From contig JAAEPF010000017.1 in the NCBI GenBank assembly GCA_024222295.1, forward strand, positions 248,001 through 312,000: a stretch of DNA of 64,000 nt, written 5' to 3'. The translations under genes were made by a program, and so were the position numbers. Of the stretch, positions 34,102 through 43,299 are shown in pieces; positions within the stretch are counted from its first letter, which is position 1, and each line of letters begins with the position of its first letter. The DNA is from Actinomycetes bacterium (lineage in GTDB: Bacteria > Actinomycetota > Acidimicrobiia > Acidimicrobiales > Microtrichaceae). Below the pieces are notes generated by a model. That model saw nothing but the letters and a program-made list of their open reading frames with translations. It did no database searches and was not told where the DNA came from.

Positions 34102-35148
34102 GTGAGATTCGCCCCGGAGCTGACCGGCCCCAGCGACCCCGTGGACGTAACCGCACCACGGCGTCCCGGCTCCTTGCGGCGTACCACCTCGATCGACATG
34201 ACCCGGCCCGACGGTCCGGCCGGCCGGACGTTGGTCGATGCGCGTGCACGCGATCTCGTGACAGCTGCTGACGGTTCGGCAAAGGTGCAGGGCGCGGCTG
34301 CGATGACGGTGGCGCTCGACACCGCCGGGCTGATCACCGAGATCGGCGCAGCGCCAGGCACCCCTGCTCCACCAGCCACGGTGGACCTCGCTGCGCTTGT
34401 CGGTGCGGACACCAGGGCTGCGTTTCGCCGAGATGTCGCGGCCGCTGCTTCGGGAGACGCGGAGGTCGGCGGTTTGTGGCACCTGCTGCTTGACGACCTG
34501 GTGGGTGCTCGGATCGTGTCCGGGCTCGCACAACAGCACGAAGAGGTACTCCTCGGTGGTGGGCCGATGCACGAAGGCATCTATGCGGACGTGGACCTGC
34601 TCTTCGAGGTGCAGGCGGGTGTCTGTGCCGGGTGGGACGAGGATGCAACGATGCTGCGCGAGCTGCGACATGAGGGTTCGCTGCCGGTGTCGGTCGGCCC
34701 GCTCGCGCATGATCTGAGCAGCGGCGATGAGCTGGCATGGCACGACGTTGCGCCGCTCACGACGCACTCGGTGAGGCGGCAGCGGCTAATGGACCTTGGC
34801 CCGTTGGCCGACGGCGGCACTGCTTCGGTCGACGCACACTTCCGTGACAGCCACGTGGCCGGCGATGGCACCTGGCGGGTGGTGCACGAATACACCGCCC
34901 ACGGCAAGCTCGACGTGGAGGCCGCCGAGCTGACCGATCTCACGGCCGAAGCAAGAGTGCTGCCCTGGCCGGAGTGCCCAGCGGCCGCCGCCAGTGCGGG
35001 CTGGGCGGTTGGCGTTCCGCTTGGCGAGCTACGCCAACGCGCGCGCGGCGAACTGCGGGGCGTCGGCACATGCACCCACCTGAACGACGTGATCCGAGCC
35101 CTCGCCGACCTTCCTCACATGTCCTCGCCCGTGGCCAACGCAAGCTGA
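34102..35148 (+). CDS. DUF2889-family protein
   Basis: A 348-residue protein whose ends fit DUF2889: PRRPGSLRRTTSIDMTRPDG near the N-terminus and ECPAAAASAGWAVGVPLGELR and GTCTHLNDVIRALADL at the C-terminus. The family is uncharacterised; some members sit with CoA-metabolism genes. GTG 34102 was chosen because the conserved RRTTxIDMTRPDG block needs about 40 residues before it. No membrane segment or signal peptide is visible. Confidence 0.75.
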   Translation: MRFAPELTGPSDPVDVTAPRRPGSLRRTTSIDMTRPDGPAGRTLVDARARDLVTAADGSAKVQGAAAMTVALDTAGLITEIGAAPGTPAPPATVDLAALVGADTRAAFRRDVAAAASGDAEVGGLWHLLLDDLVGARIVSGLAQQHEEVLLGGGPMHEGIYADVDLLFEVQAGVCAGWDEDATMLRELRHEGSLPVSVGPLAHDLSSGDELAWHDVAPLTTHSVRRQRLMDLGPLADGGTASVDAHFRDSHVAGDGTWRVVHEYTAHGKLDVEAAELTDLTAEARVLPWPECPAAAASAGWAVGVPLGELRQRARGELRGVGTCTHLNDVIRALADLPHMSSPVANAS

Positions 35149-35292
35149 CCGCCCGGGACTCCTGGCTGCAACTCAGGGCATCGCTCGCTGGCGTTGTGCT
35201 GGGCTTCGTCTCAACGCGTTCGTCTCCGGAGGCGCCGTGAGCAAGCCGATGCGTCATCGACCGTCCAATCGCCGGGAAACGATCCGCCGGGG

Positions 35293-35709
35293 CTACTCGC
35301 TGTCGGGCTCGGTGTTGCCCCGGGGCTCGGCGCCGCTGTCGTCTTCGGTCTCGTCCACGACCAGCAGGCCGTTGGCGGTGGCGATCGCAACTGCGAAGTG
35401 CTGGGCCTTTTCGTACACGGCTTCGTAGTAGTGGTGAGCGGTGCTGGCGTACTTGCCGAGCGGTGGCTCACCGAGTGAGCGGATGACTGCGTCCGGGTGT
35501 AGCGCCGGGCGAATCTCGCCAACGGTCTCGCGCACCTCGGCCTCTCCATCGGGGTTCGTCCAGATCGGCCGCTTCGGGTCGACCGCCGACTTCGAACCCT
35601 TCTTCTTGCCCTTCTTCTTGCGTTTCTGTCCGCCCTTGTTGCCACCCTGGGTCTTGGCGTTGGCGGGAGCCTTCTTCTTGGGTCGGCGATTCTGCTGGTT
35701 GCCGCTCAT
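35293..35709 (-). CDS. Hypothetical protein with lysine-rich N-terminal tail
   Basis: A 138-residue protein. The first 45 residues are strongly basic and low complexity (QKRKKKGKKKGSK), as in nucleic-acid-binding tails. The folded part contains LHPDAVIRSLGEPPLGKYAST and AVYEKAQHFAVAIATANGLL, and the C-terminus is acidic. I recognise no family. Its ATG overlaps the stop of the SNF2 helicase gene (ATGA), so it is probably a partner of that helicase. Confidence 0.68.
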   Translation of the reverse strand: MSGNQQNRRPKKKAPANAKTQGGNKGGQKRKKKGKKKGSKSAVDPKRPIWTNPDGEAEVRETVGEIRPALHPDAVIRSLGEPPLGKYASTAHHYYEAVYEKAQHFAVAIATANGLLVVDETEDDSGAEPRGNTEPDSE

Positions 35710-38700
35710 GCCGGCACCTCCGCGTCGGCGGCACTGTCGGCATTGGCAGCGCCGTCAGCATCCGCACCGTTGTCTGCATCGAGGGCGATGTAGTCGGTCA
35801 GAACCTCGTCGTCGCGCAGTCCGAGGGCGTTCTGGATCTGTGCGGCATCCAGGTCGTCGAGCGAGCTCGACTTGGGTAGCACGAGGTCCGCCACACGGCG
35901 CTTGCCGGCCACGATCTCCTCGACGCGCTCATCGATCGTCCCCGGGCACTCGAGGCGGTGGAAGATCACCGTTCGTTCCTGGCCGAGTCGCCATGCACGG
36001 TCGCGTGCCTGGTCCTCGACCGCCGGGTTCCACCAGCGGTCGAACAGCACCACATGGTTCGCCGCGGTCAGGTTGAGCCCGGCGCCGCCGGCCTTGAGCG
36101 ACAAGACCAGCGCGGCGCCACCCTGGGTGTCGGCGAACTCTTCGAGGATGCGGTCCCGCACCGTGCGGGTGAGTCCGCCGTGGTAGGCGGCGACGGTCGT
36201 GCCCGTCTTCTCGGTGAGATGGGTGGCCAGACGCTCGGCCCAGGTCGCGTACTGGGTGAATATCACGAGCCGCTCACCGGAGGTGAACACCGAGTCGATG
36301 ATCTCCTCGAGCCGTTCCAGCTTGCCGGAGCGGCCATCGAGGGGATCCTCGTCGCCTGTGAACGCCGCGGGGTGGTTGCAGATCTGCTTCAGCTTCGTGA
36401 TGGCGGCCAGCACGCGGCCCTTCTCGCCCTTCTCGCCGGAACCGACCTCGTTGGCGAGGTCATCCAGCACTGCCTGGTAGAGGCCGATCTGCTCGGCGGT
36501 CATGGTGCAGTGGTCGGTCTCGTCGATGCGCTCGGGCAGCTCGGATGCGATCTCGGGTTCGGCCTTGGTGCGGCGGAACACCAGGATGCCGTTGAGCATC
36601 CGCAGAGCATCTTCACCGCTGCCGGCGTGGGACAGCTCGGCCACGAAGTCATTGCGGTCACCCACGAGAGCGGGGTTGACGTAGTCGAGGATCGCCCACA
36701 GGTCACCGAGGCTGTTCTCCACCGGTGTGCCCGTCATCGCGAGGCGATACTTCGACGGGAGCTCCCGCAGCGCCCGGGCAGCGTTGCTCGCCGGGTTCTT
36801 GATCGCCTGGGCCTCATCGAGCACAACCCGGTGCCACGGCACGTCGCAGAGCCCTTCCAGATCGCGCAGCGCGGTGCCGTACGTGGTTATCACCAGGTCG
36901 GCATCGGCCACTTCGTCTGCGATCTCATCCGCGGTGGCACGCGTTGCGCCATGGTGGATCCGCACGCGCAGCCCGGGAACGAACTTCTTCGCCTCCGACG
37001 CCCAGTTGCCGACAACAGCCGGCGGGGCGATCACCAGAGCCGGGCCCTCGTGCTGCGTTGCCAGCACGTGGGCGAGCACGGTTGGCGTCTTGCCGAGGCC
37101 CATGTCGAGAGCGAGCACGCCACCGAGGCCTGCTGAGTCGCAGAACCGCAGCCAGGACAGGGCGTCGCGCTGGTAGCTGCGCAGCTCACCGGAGAAGCCG
37201 TCGGGCTCGGTGGCCGGATCGGTCGACACGGCCTGCGCCGCATTCACCAGGTTGGCGGCCCAACCCTCGGCGACCTGCACACCACCCTCGAGCGGCGAGG
37301 CGTGCAGTCCCACCGCCCAGCGCAGCATCTCGCCGCCCGTCATCTGGTCGGAACGGTCGCTCAGCGCGTCGGCCGCGGCAGCCAGGTCGTCATCGTCGAT
37401 GCGAACCCAGCGGCCGTTGCTCTCCACCAGCGGGGCTGCCTGCTGGGAAAGCTCGGCCACCTGTTCGGCGGTCAGCTCGACACCGCCGAACACCACCGAC
37501 CACTGCACGTGCGCCAGCTCGGCCGCACCCACGGCGGCTTCGTTGTCGAGGGCGGTCAGCTGCAGGCTGGGTCGCGGCGCCCGGCCCGCCCGCGGGATCT
37601 CGAGTTCGAACCCTGCGTCGACGAGCACGCTCGACTGGGTCGACATGACCTCCCACGCCTCGTCCTCCGAAAGGATCGCCTCACCGCGCGACGCGGCACC
37701 ACCGCGGGTCAGTTCGGGCAGCAGCCGCTCGGCGCGCATCAGTCCGTCGATCAGGCCGGCCTGGAACTGCTTGCCGGGATGCGCGGCGACAGCGTCGTCG
37801 ATCGGCAGCAGTGCGCCGTCGGGATCGTGTCCGAGCACCTGCAAGTGCCAACCCACGTCGAGCCCCGGCGGGCTGAGGCGGATGACTATCGGCTTGCGGG
37901 GCGGCTCGGCGACGGGTTCGGCCCACTCGTCGAGGAACCGCACAAGCGAACGGCCGAGGTCGACCGGTGCACGGAACGACGAACCATCGAGTCGGCCGAG
38001 ATATGCCTCGGCCAGGTCGGTTGCCGAACGCAGTCGCGGTGGGGGAGCAGGTGCTTCCACCTGGCGTGCCGCCTGCACGCACACGGCGTCGACCGCTGCA
38101 ACCAGCGCCGAGCGGGTGGCCGACACCGCGTCGAGCGACGGGTTGGCGAGGAACACCGAGGCAGGGGCGGCCTTGGCGAACACCTTGAGTGCCCGGTCGT
38201 CCACCAGCACCGGATGCCACCGCACGGCGAAAGTGCCGGAGCCCTCGGTGCGATGCCTGTGGCGCAGCAGCGGAACCATCCGGCCCCTGGCCACGAGGCC
38301 GACGGCGAACAGACCCAGCTGGCCCAGCCACTTGGCGCTGTCGCCCAACTGGTCGCCGTCGGAATGGCCCAACAGCCAGCCGATGACATCTTCCATTGAA
38401 GCGGCCAGAGCAGCGGCTCTGCGGTTGTTGGGCAGGTTGATCGGCTCGTGGTCTCCCCACACGTCGCTCGGTGCGCCGAGTTCCTGGAGCACCTTGACCA
38501 GTCCGGCCCTCTTCGAGGCAACCTCATCGGAGCCGCCGAACCACACCACCACCTGGCTGGGCGACCACGACGCCTGCAGCTTGGCCTCAGCGCGCTCGCC
38601 CTTGTCGGCCTTCGCCGGCGGGTCGCCAGGCTCTGGCAGCGGGCGGCCCTCGCGGATGTCGAGCCGGTCGAGGGCGGCATCGACATCGTCGCCGATCGCC

Positions 38701-38921
38701 TGGAAGTCCCTCATTACATGGGTGCGCTCGGGTTCGTTCAGCTGCTTCGCACGGTCGTAGGCGTCGTCGGCTTCCTCGAGGCGGTCGAACAGCGCCGCGC
38801 GCCAACGACGAGCTTCGGCAAACAGCCGCGCGACGTCCTGCTCGCTGGCGTCGCCTTCGATCTCCGCGTCGACCAGCGCGTCGAACACGCTGTCGGGAAG
38901 TCGCTCGTCAACTTGTGGCAT
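35706..38921 (-). CDS. SNF2/Swi2-type DEAD/DEAH-box helicase
   Basis: About 1071 residues. The C-terminal half is an SNF2 motor: Walker A DMGLGKT, DEAQ box (VVLDEAQAIKN), TGTPVENSLGDLWAILDY, and motifs V-VI in AGGAGLNLTAANHVVLFDRWWNP and RDRAWRLGQ. The N-terminal half (about 560 residues) resembles the accessory region of bacterial SNF2 proteins such as HelZ/RapA relatives. The C-terminal tail is Asp/Ala-rich. ATG 38921 is the first start giving continuous charged sequence; an upstream GTG is possible. Likely remodels nucleoprotein complexes or helps in DNA repair. Coupled to the lysine-rich small protein. Confidence 0.88.
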   Translation of the reverse strand: MPQVDERLPDSVFDALVDAEIEGDASEQDVARLFAEARRWRAALFDRLEEADDAYDRAKQLNEPERTHVMRDFQAIGDDVDAALDRLDIREGRPLPEPGDPPAKADKGERAEAKLQASWSPSQVVVWFGGSDEVASKRAGLVKVLQELGAPSDVWGDHEPINLPNNRRAAALAASMEDVIGWLLGHSDGDQLGDSAKWLGQLGLFAVGLVARGRMVPLLRHRHRTEGSGTFAVRWHPVLVDDRALKVFAKAAPASVFLANPSLDAVSATRSALVAAVDAVCVQAARQVEAPAPPPRLRSATDLAEAYLGRLDGSSFRAPVDLGRSLVRFLDEWAEPVAEPPRKPIVIRLSPPGLDVGWHLQVLGHDPDGALLPIDDAVAAHPGKQFQAGLIDGLMRAERLLPELTRGGAASRGEAILSEDEAWEVMSTQSSVLVDAGFELEIPRAGRAPRPSLQLTALDNEAAVGAAELAHVQWSVVFGGVELTAEQVAELSQQAAPLVESNGRWVRIDDDDLAAAADALSDRSDQMTGGEMLRWAVGLHASPLEGGVQVAEGWAANLVNAAQAVSTDPATEPDGFSGELRSYQRDALSWLRFCDSAGLGGVLALDMGLGKTPTVLAHVLATQHEGPALVIAPPAVVGNWASEAKKFVPGLRVRIHHGATRATADEIADEVADADLVITTYGTALRDLEGLCDVPWHRVVLDEAQAIKNPASNAARALRELPSKYRLAMTGTPVENSLGDLWAILDYVNPALVGDRNDFVAELSHAGSGEDALRMLNGILVFRRTKAEPEIASELPERIDETDHCTMTAEQIGLYQAVLDDLANEVGSGEKGEKGRVLAAITKLKQICNHPAAFTGDEDPLDGRSGKLERLEEIIDSVFTSGERLVIFTQYATWAERLATHLTEKTGTTVAAYHGGLTRTVRDRILEEFADTQGGAALVLSLKAGGAGLNLTAANHVVLFDRWWNPAVEDQARDRAWRLGQERTVIFHRLECPGTIDERVEEIVAGKRRVADLVLPKSSSLDDLDAAQIQNALGLRDDEVLTDYIALDADNGADADGAANADSAADAEVPA

Positions 38922-39184
38922 CTGGCTCCACGTCTTGTATGCAAAGGCCACCGACCAGTGCCCGAACCCCGATACGCGGGGCCGAGTGGTCGGCCTCAAG
39001 CGGCGGTCAATCGGGTCGGCCGTAGTCGCCTGGGCAACACGAGCGCCCCGATCCGGCCCGTGCTCCCAAGGTCGGACCGCCGTTGCACAGCCAGCATACC
39101 CGCAGGCGGGCCGATGCACGATCACAACGCACTGCCGGGGGCCAGTGGGCGGCGCTCAGCCGGCTGCCGGCAACCGGCCCGGGA

Positions 39185-40486
39185 TCAGGTTTCGCCTGTC
39201 ATGTTGCGGATCGCGGCCATCGCCGCCGCCACCGTTTGCTCCTCGCTCCACCTGCTCGCCTCATCGGCACGGCTGCCTGCCTGGAACGCCATGAGCACCG
39301 GCTCACCGGTGTAGAAGGCCATGTTGACCCAGAGCGGGAACTCCCTCGGGTCGTTGCCGAGGTAGCCGAACAGCTCCACGCCTTCGTCCCAGAACACTTC
39401 GGGGAACCGCAGGTACACCTTGGAGAGGTGCCCCATTCCGAGGCGGTCGATGGCGCCCAGCTTCGAGTCCGGCAGTGGGGGATCGAACCCGATCGACCCC
39501 GCCTTCAGCACCCCCAGGGGGACCGTCACGAGCGCCGCGTCGGCGGTCGTGACACCCGAGGTGGAGGTGACCGCCACTTCACCGCCGGTCAGTGCGATCC
39601 GTTCGACCACCTCGTTGGTGGCGACATCCAACCCGCCGGCCACGTGCTCGATCACCTGGCTGTATCCCTGTGGAAACCCCACGTCGTCGCCACCGAACTC
39701 CGCGCCCTCCTCGGCATAGCCCGGGGCGAGCTGGTCGACGTCGGCGGCATAGTCCATCTCGATGCCGAGGACTGCGAGGAACTCCGGTGGGGCATCACCG
39801 AGGTCGATCTCCTCGCCCGACGAGTTGCGCACGACCATGCTCTCGAAGTCAGTCGGGATCCGCTCGATGCCTGCCTCGTCGGCAAGTGCGGTGAGCGGGT
39901 TGCCGTCCTCGCCGTGGATCCAGGAAGCACCAACGTCGAGCGCGGCACCGAGCGAGTGGTCGGTGTGCACGCGCCCGCCGATGCGGTCGCGCGCCTCGAG
40001 TAGCACGACCGACACGCCTTCGTCGCGAAGCGCCTGTGCGGCTGTGAGGCCCGCCATGCCGGCGCCCACGATCACAGCGCGGGCCACCCCCGCGTCGATC
40101 ATCGTCTCGGCGGCCTCGATGCCCGACAGGTGCGCACCGTGAACCGTCGCGGGATGGTCCGCGTGCAGGGCCTCACCTGCGAAGAAGAGCCGGCCGTCCA
40201 CCGGCTGCGCGATCAGGTTGCGGTCCTGCGGTGTGGAGCCGACTGCGAGGTAGCTGTAGGACCCGAGCGCATACGGGTCGGTGCGCCAGTTGGACAGCAG
40301 ATAGTCGGTGGGCTCGGGGACACCACCGGTTCCGAGTGGCGCCGTGGTCGACGTCGAGCTGGCAGCGGTGGCGCCATCGCCCGTGCCGCCATCGTCGTCT
40401 GTGCATCCGGCGACGACGGCAAACATGGTGCCGCCGGCCAGCAGGAGTGCCTCCCGCCGGGCGACGGCCCCACGACCCCGCTTCAT
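39185..40486 (-). CDS. Circularly permuted flavin amine oxidase, exported lipoprotein
   Basis: A 433-residue protein. Residues 1-28 look like a Tat-type lipoprotein signal (ARREALLLAGG then AGC with Cys28). Residues 56-131 match what is normally the C-terminal end of flavin monoamine oxidases: DPYALGSYSYLAVG, GRLFFAGEA and TVHGAHLSGIEAAE. Only after this comes the usual N-terminal FAD Rossmann motif VIVGAGMAGLTAA (residues 138-150) and LLEARDRIGGRVHT. The protein ends where that C-terminal segment should begin (MAAIRNMTGET). This order is a circular permutation; all FAD-contact segments are still present. ATG 40486 overlaps the DUF427 stop (ATGA). Substrate unknown. Confidence 0.88.
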   Translation of the reverse strand: MKRGRGAVARREALLLAGGTMFAVVAGCTDDDGGTGDGATAASSTSTTAPLGTGGVPEPTDYLLSNWRTDPYALGSYSYLAVGSTPQDRNLIAQPVDGRLFFAGEALHADHPATVHGAHLSGIEAAETMIDAGVARAVIVGAGMAGLTAAQALRDEGVSVVLLEARDRIGGRVHTDHSLGAALDVGASWIHGEDGNPLTALADEAGIERIPTDFESMVVRNSSGEEIDLGDAPPEFLAVLGIEMDYAADVDQLAPGYAEEGAEFGGDDVGFPQGYSQVIEHVAGGLDVATNEVVERIALTGGEVAVTSTSGVTTADAALVTVPLGVLKAGSIGFDPPLPDSKLGAIDRLGMGHLSKVYLRFPEVFWDEGVELFGYLGNDPREFPLWVNMAFYTGEPVLMAFQAGSRADEASRWSEEQTVAAAMAAIRNMTGET

Positions 40487-41265
40487 GGCGCACCGGCCTT
40501 CGTGGCGCCCGGGTCGATGATGTCCACTTCGTCGTAGAACGCGACCAGGCCGGCGACTGGCTGGAGGTGGGGTGTCGGGAAGCCGTATGACCACGCGATG
40601 TCGCGGCCTTCTGGGTCGTCGGCCAGGCACCAGTAGCCAGACGTCACGCCCTTGTAGGGACACACGGTCTGGGAGTCGGTCGGCTCCAGCGCGGCCCAGT
40701 TCACACAGGTCGGGTCGAAGTAGTGCCGCGGCGGGAGTCCCGTTTCGAACACGATCACCACACTGTCGGCCTCGGCGATCACACGGCCACCGGCTCTCAC
40801 TTCCACGTGGCGGTCAGAGCGGATCGCATCCACCCGCGAGTACGGACTGCGGGGGTGGCCGAACACCCGCTCCGATTCCTCGAACCACACATCCAGTGCC
40901 GACCACTCGATTCGCCAGACGCGAGCCGGCAGGTCGCCCGCGGGCTCGACCAGCCGGCTCGCGGCACCGGCCTGCTTGCCGTCAGAGGAGTCGAGGTCGA
41001 ACGTGTCGAACCGTCCGAGAGCGTTGGTGGTCGTTTGGCCGGTGGGGGAGAAGCGGGCCGTGTCCACCCCGGCTTCGGGGAACAGGTACTGCGGGTAGTA
41101 CGGGTGCTCCCAGCCGTACCAGGCGTGCTGGGTGTCAACGAGCGTGTGGCCGTCGAGCACGCCCCGGATGCGCCGCGGGCAGGGAGCAACGTGACCGGCG
41201 GCGACCGGTGAGGCCGGAAAGTGGCCGGGCTCGATACCTTCTGCTGCGGGAGTGGAGTCGCTCAT
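40483..41265 (-). CDS. DUF427-family protein (two repeats)
   Basis: A 260-residue protein with two DUF427 domains. The second is clear: RVDAIRSDRHVEVRAGGRVIAEAD, LPPRHYFDPTCVNWAALEPT, YKGVTSGYW and AWSYGFPTPHLQPVAGLVAFY. The first (residues 35-125) contains HAWYGWEHPYYPQYLFP. The function of DUF427 is not established. It lies 14 bases after the desaturase gene and overlaps the amine oxidase start, making a three-gene operon. Confidence 0.82.
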   Translation of the reverse strand: MSDSTPAAEGIEPGHFPASPVAAGHVAPCPRRIRGVLDGHTLVDTQHAWYGWEHPYYPQYLFPEAGVDTARFSPTGQTTTNALGRFDTFDLDSSDGKQAGAASRLVEPAGDLPARVWRIEWSALDVWFEESERVFGHPRSPYSRVDAIRSDRHVEVRAGGRVIAEADSVVIVFETGLPPRHYFDPTCVNWAALEPTDSQTVCPYKGVTSGYWCLADDPEGRDIAWSYGFPTPHLQPVAGLVAFYDEVDIIDPGATKAGAP

Positions 41266-41279
41266 CGCACAACAGTGGC

Positions 41280-42125
41280 TCAGTCTCCCCAGTCCACGCG
41301 GGCACCAAGGGCGGCCAGCTGGTCGTGGGTGTCGTCGTGCACCGCTTCGTAGCGGTACCAGGGCACCGAGTTCCAGAGGTGGTGGACGAGGTGGTAGTTC
41401 TGCCCGAGCATCAGCCAGTTGAGCGTGCGGCTCGGTAGGTCGCGGGTGTCGTGGAACCGCTCGGTCGAGTCATATGGCCAGTGGGGAATCAGGTCGAACG
41501 CCGCAGTGAGCAACATGAGCGCGAGCAACAGCGGCACGATTGCCACCACGAGCAGGTCCACCGTGTGGCCGGTGGCGACAGCGGCGATGATCGACGCGAC
41601 GATCACGCCGTCGAGGGCGAGCTGTGTCCAGCGGTCCTTGGGAGACTTGTCCCAGCCGAGGCGGAAGTAGCGGCCGCGGTAGGTCCACAACGGCGAGATA
41701 AGCCACAGCGGGCGGAGCCAACGGGGGTTGCGGCCCACCGGGTGGTCGGGGTCTGTGCCCTCGACGTTGGTGTAGCTGTGGTGCTTGGTGTGGCAGCTGC
41801 GAAACACCGGCAGCGTGAGGGTGAGCGCCATGGCCGGCAGCCAGCCGACGGCGTCGTTGACCTTGCGGCTGCGGTGTGCGGTGCGGTGTGAAGAATCGTG
41901 CAGCACGGTGAAGCCGAGGTAGCGCCCGAGTGTGCCGGCCACGATCGCAGCCCACGCCGGCACGACGCCCCACAGGTAGCTGAGCGAGAGTGCCATCAGG
42001 GCCAGGAACCCGACGAACAGCCAATTGGTCGGATTCGCCCACGGTGCGACATCAGGGGCACCGCGGTATTCGGCGCGGGGCTTGATCGTCTTCGGATCCG
42101 GCATGGGTGTGTCGGTGGTGGCCAC
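41280..42125 (-). CDS. Membrane fatty acid desaturase/hydroxylase-like protein
   Basis: A 281-residue integral membrane di-iron enzyme. The three histidine boxes are HDSSH (76-80), HTKHH (112-116) and HLVHH (245-249). Hydrophobic segments lie near residues 35-70, 90-110 and 165-200. The family includes acyl desaturases and carotenoid hydroxylases/ketolases; the short length favours the latter or a small desaturase. GTG 42125 lies 6 bases after a good -10 element, so the mRNA is probably leaderless. First gene of the desaturase-DUF427-amine oxidase operon. Confidence 0.88.
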   Translation of the reverse strand: MATTDTPMPDPKTIKPRAEYRGAPDVAPWANPTNWLFVGFLALMALSLSYLWGVVPAWAAIVAGTLGRYLGFTVLHDSSHRTAHRSRKVNDAVGWLPAMALTLTLPVFRSCHTKHHSYTNVEGTDPDHPVGRNPRWLRPLWLISPLWTYRGRYFRLGWDKSPKDRWTQLALDGVIVASIIAAVATGHTVDLLVVAIVPLLLALMLLTAAFDLIPHWPYDSTERFHDTRDLPSRTLNWLMLGQNYHLVHHLWNSVPWYRYEAVHDDTHDQLAALGARVDWGD

Positions 42126-42131
42126 AGGGTT

Positions 42132-42159
42132 ATGATACAGATCATGGAAATCGTGTCAA
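42132..42159 (-). promoter_or_regulatory. Desaturase promoter with embedded inverted repeat
   Basis: On the minus strand a perfect -35 TTGACA (42159-42154) and a -10 TATCAT (42137-42132) are separated by 16 bases. Transcription should start about at GTG 42125. The region between and across the two boxes holds an imperfect inverted repeat, TGATAC (42133-42138) and GTGTCA (42153-42158), 5 of 6 positions matching. This would be a suitable operator for the TetR encoded 23 bases to the right, blocking both promoter elements. Confidence 0.7.
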
Positions 42160-42181
42160 TACTCTGGTCGGTGGCCTGCTG

Positions 42182-42760
42182 ATGGCCCGGCCACGGGTCA
42201 CCGGCGTAGACGTAGCCCTCGACGCAGCCGGGCGAGTGCTCGTTGCCAAGGGCATCGCAGCAACCACGGTCGAGGACGTGGCCGCCGAGGCGGGGGTGTC
42301 CCGCGCCACCGTCTACCGCTACCTGGGCGGAAAGGACGAGATCGTCGGGGCGGTGATCGCCCGTGAGACACGGGCCCTGCTCGCCGCCATCGAAGGTCTC
42401 GTCGCCGAGGCCGGGTCGCCCGGTGAACTCATCGAGCACCTCGTGGCCACTGCGGTCGACGTGGTGCGGGAGCGACCACTGCTGTCACGGCTGAACAACG
42501 AGGACCGTCGCGAGACCCTGCCGTTCATCACGGTCGACGGAGCCGGCCTGATCGATGGTGTGGTCGAGACCCTCGGTCCGGTGATCCGCGACAACGTGAC
42601 CTTCGAATACAACGCTGATGCGCTCGATACTGCTCTCGAAGAGATAACCCGCCTCGTGCTCAGCCACCTCACCACCCCCCGGCGCGACGGGCAGCGACTG
42701 GACCCGGCCGAGTTCAGCCGCCGGGTCGCCACGATGATCCAACCGTTGCTTGACCCCTGA
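42182..42760 (+). CDS. TetR-family regulator of the desaturase operon (inferred)
   Basis: A 192-residue regulator with the HTH TTVEDVAAEAGVSRATVYRYLGGKDEIV at residues 23-50. The C-terminal half, with ETRALLAAIEGLVAEAG and a helix-rich ligand domain, is not specific to any named subfamily. It is divergent from the desaturase gene, whose promoter carries an inverted repeat. ATG 42182 was chosen because the family-like sequence starts there (MARPRVTG). It probably represses the desaturase operon and itself. Confidence 0.88.
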   Translation: MARPRVTGVDVALDAAGRVLVAKGIAATTVEDVAAEAGVSRATVYRYLGGKDEIVGAVIARETRALLAAIEGLVAEAGSPGELIEHLVATAVDVVRERPLLSRLNNEDRRETLPFITVDGAGLIDGVVETLGPVIRDNVTFEYNADALDTALEEITRLVLSHLTTPRRDGQRLDPAEFSRRVATMIQPLLDP

Positions 42761-42777
42761 TCCTGTTGCGGGCGCCC

Positions 42778-43206
42778 TCAGGGCTGCTCGACGAAACCGA
42801 GCTGGGCCAGAAGTCGGAACTTGTCCCAGTCCACCCAGCTCTCAACTATGCGTCCACCCTCATGGCGGTCGATCTGGATGCCGGTCCACGTGGCCCGCAC
42901 GCCGGTCGCCGGCCGCCCCAGGTAGTCGCCGGTGTTGGTTGCGGTGAACGACCACCGCGAAGCCACCAGGTCTCCCTCGGCAACCTGCATCACAACGGTC
43001 ACCTCCGACTCCGAGAACGCGCTGTGGTAGCCGGCCAGCAACTCCTCGTACTCGGCCAGGTCCTGGTCCGAGACCTCGCCCTTCACGTCCGGTTCCTGGT
43101 GGTTGACATAGCCGGGCCCGAAGACCTCACCGGTGGCCGCGGTGGACTGGCTGGCCCACAGTTCGAGCGCCTGTCGAGACAGGCCACTCTTGTCCTCTGT
43201 CGGCAT
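42778..43206 (-). CDS. SnoaL-like ester cyclase family protein
   Basis: A 142-residue protein of the SnoaL-like/NTF2-type cone fold: FGPGYVNHQEP near the start, YHSAFSESEVTVVMQVAEGDLVASRWSFTATNTGD in the middle and GRIVESWVDWDKFRLLAQLG at the end. Members bind small hydrophobic ligands and sometimes isomerise or cyclise them. ATG 43206 is used. It converges with the TetR gene 17 bases away and is divergent from the dienelactone hydrolase gene. Confidence 0.85.
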   Translation of the reverse strand: MPTEDKSGLSRQALELWASQSTAATGEVFGPGYVNHQEPDVKGEVSDQDLAEYEELLAGYHSAFSESEVTVVMQVAEGDLVASRWSFTATNTGDYLGRPATGVRATWTGIQIDRHEGGRIVESWVDWDKFRLLAQLGFVEQP

Positions 43207-43299
43207 GGTCGCTCCCTGGCGTTCGGCTCGACCAGGGATTCTTCCACCCTCGCCGGCACCCCGCCGGTCGTGCGACGCTGCAGCGCGTACGGTGGCGCC

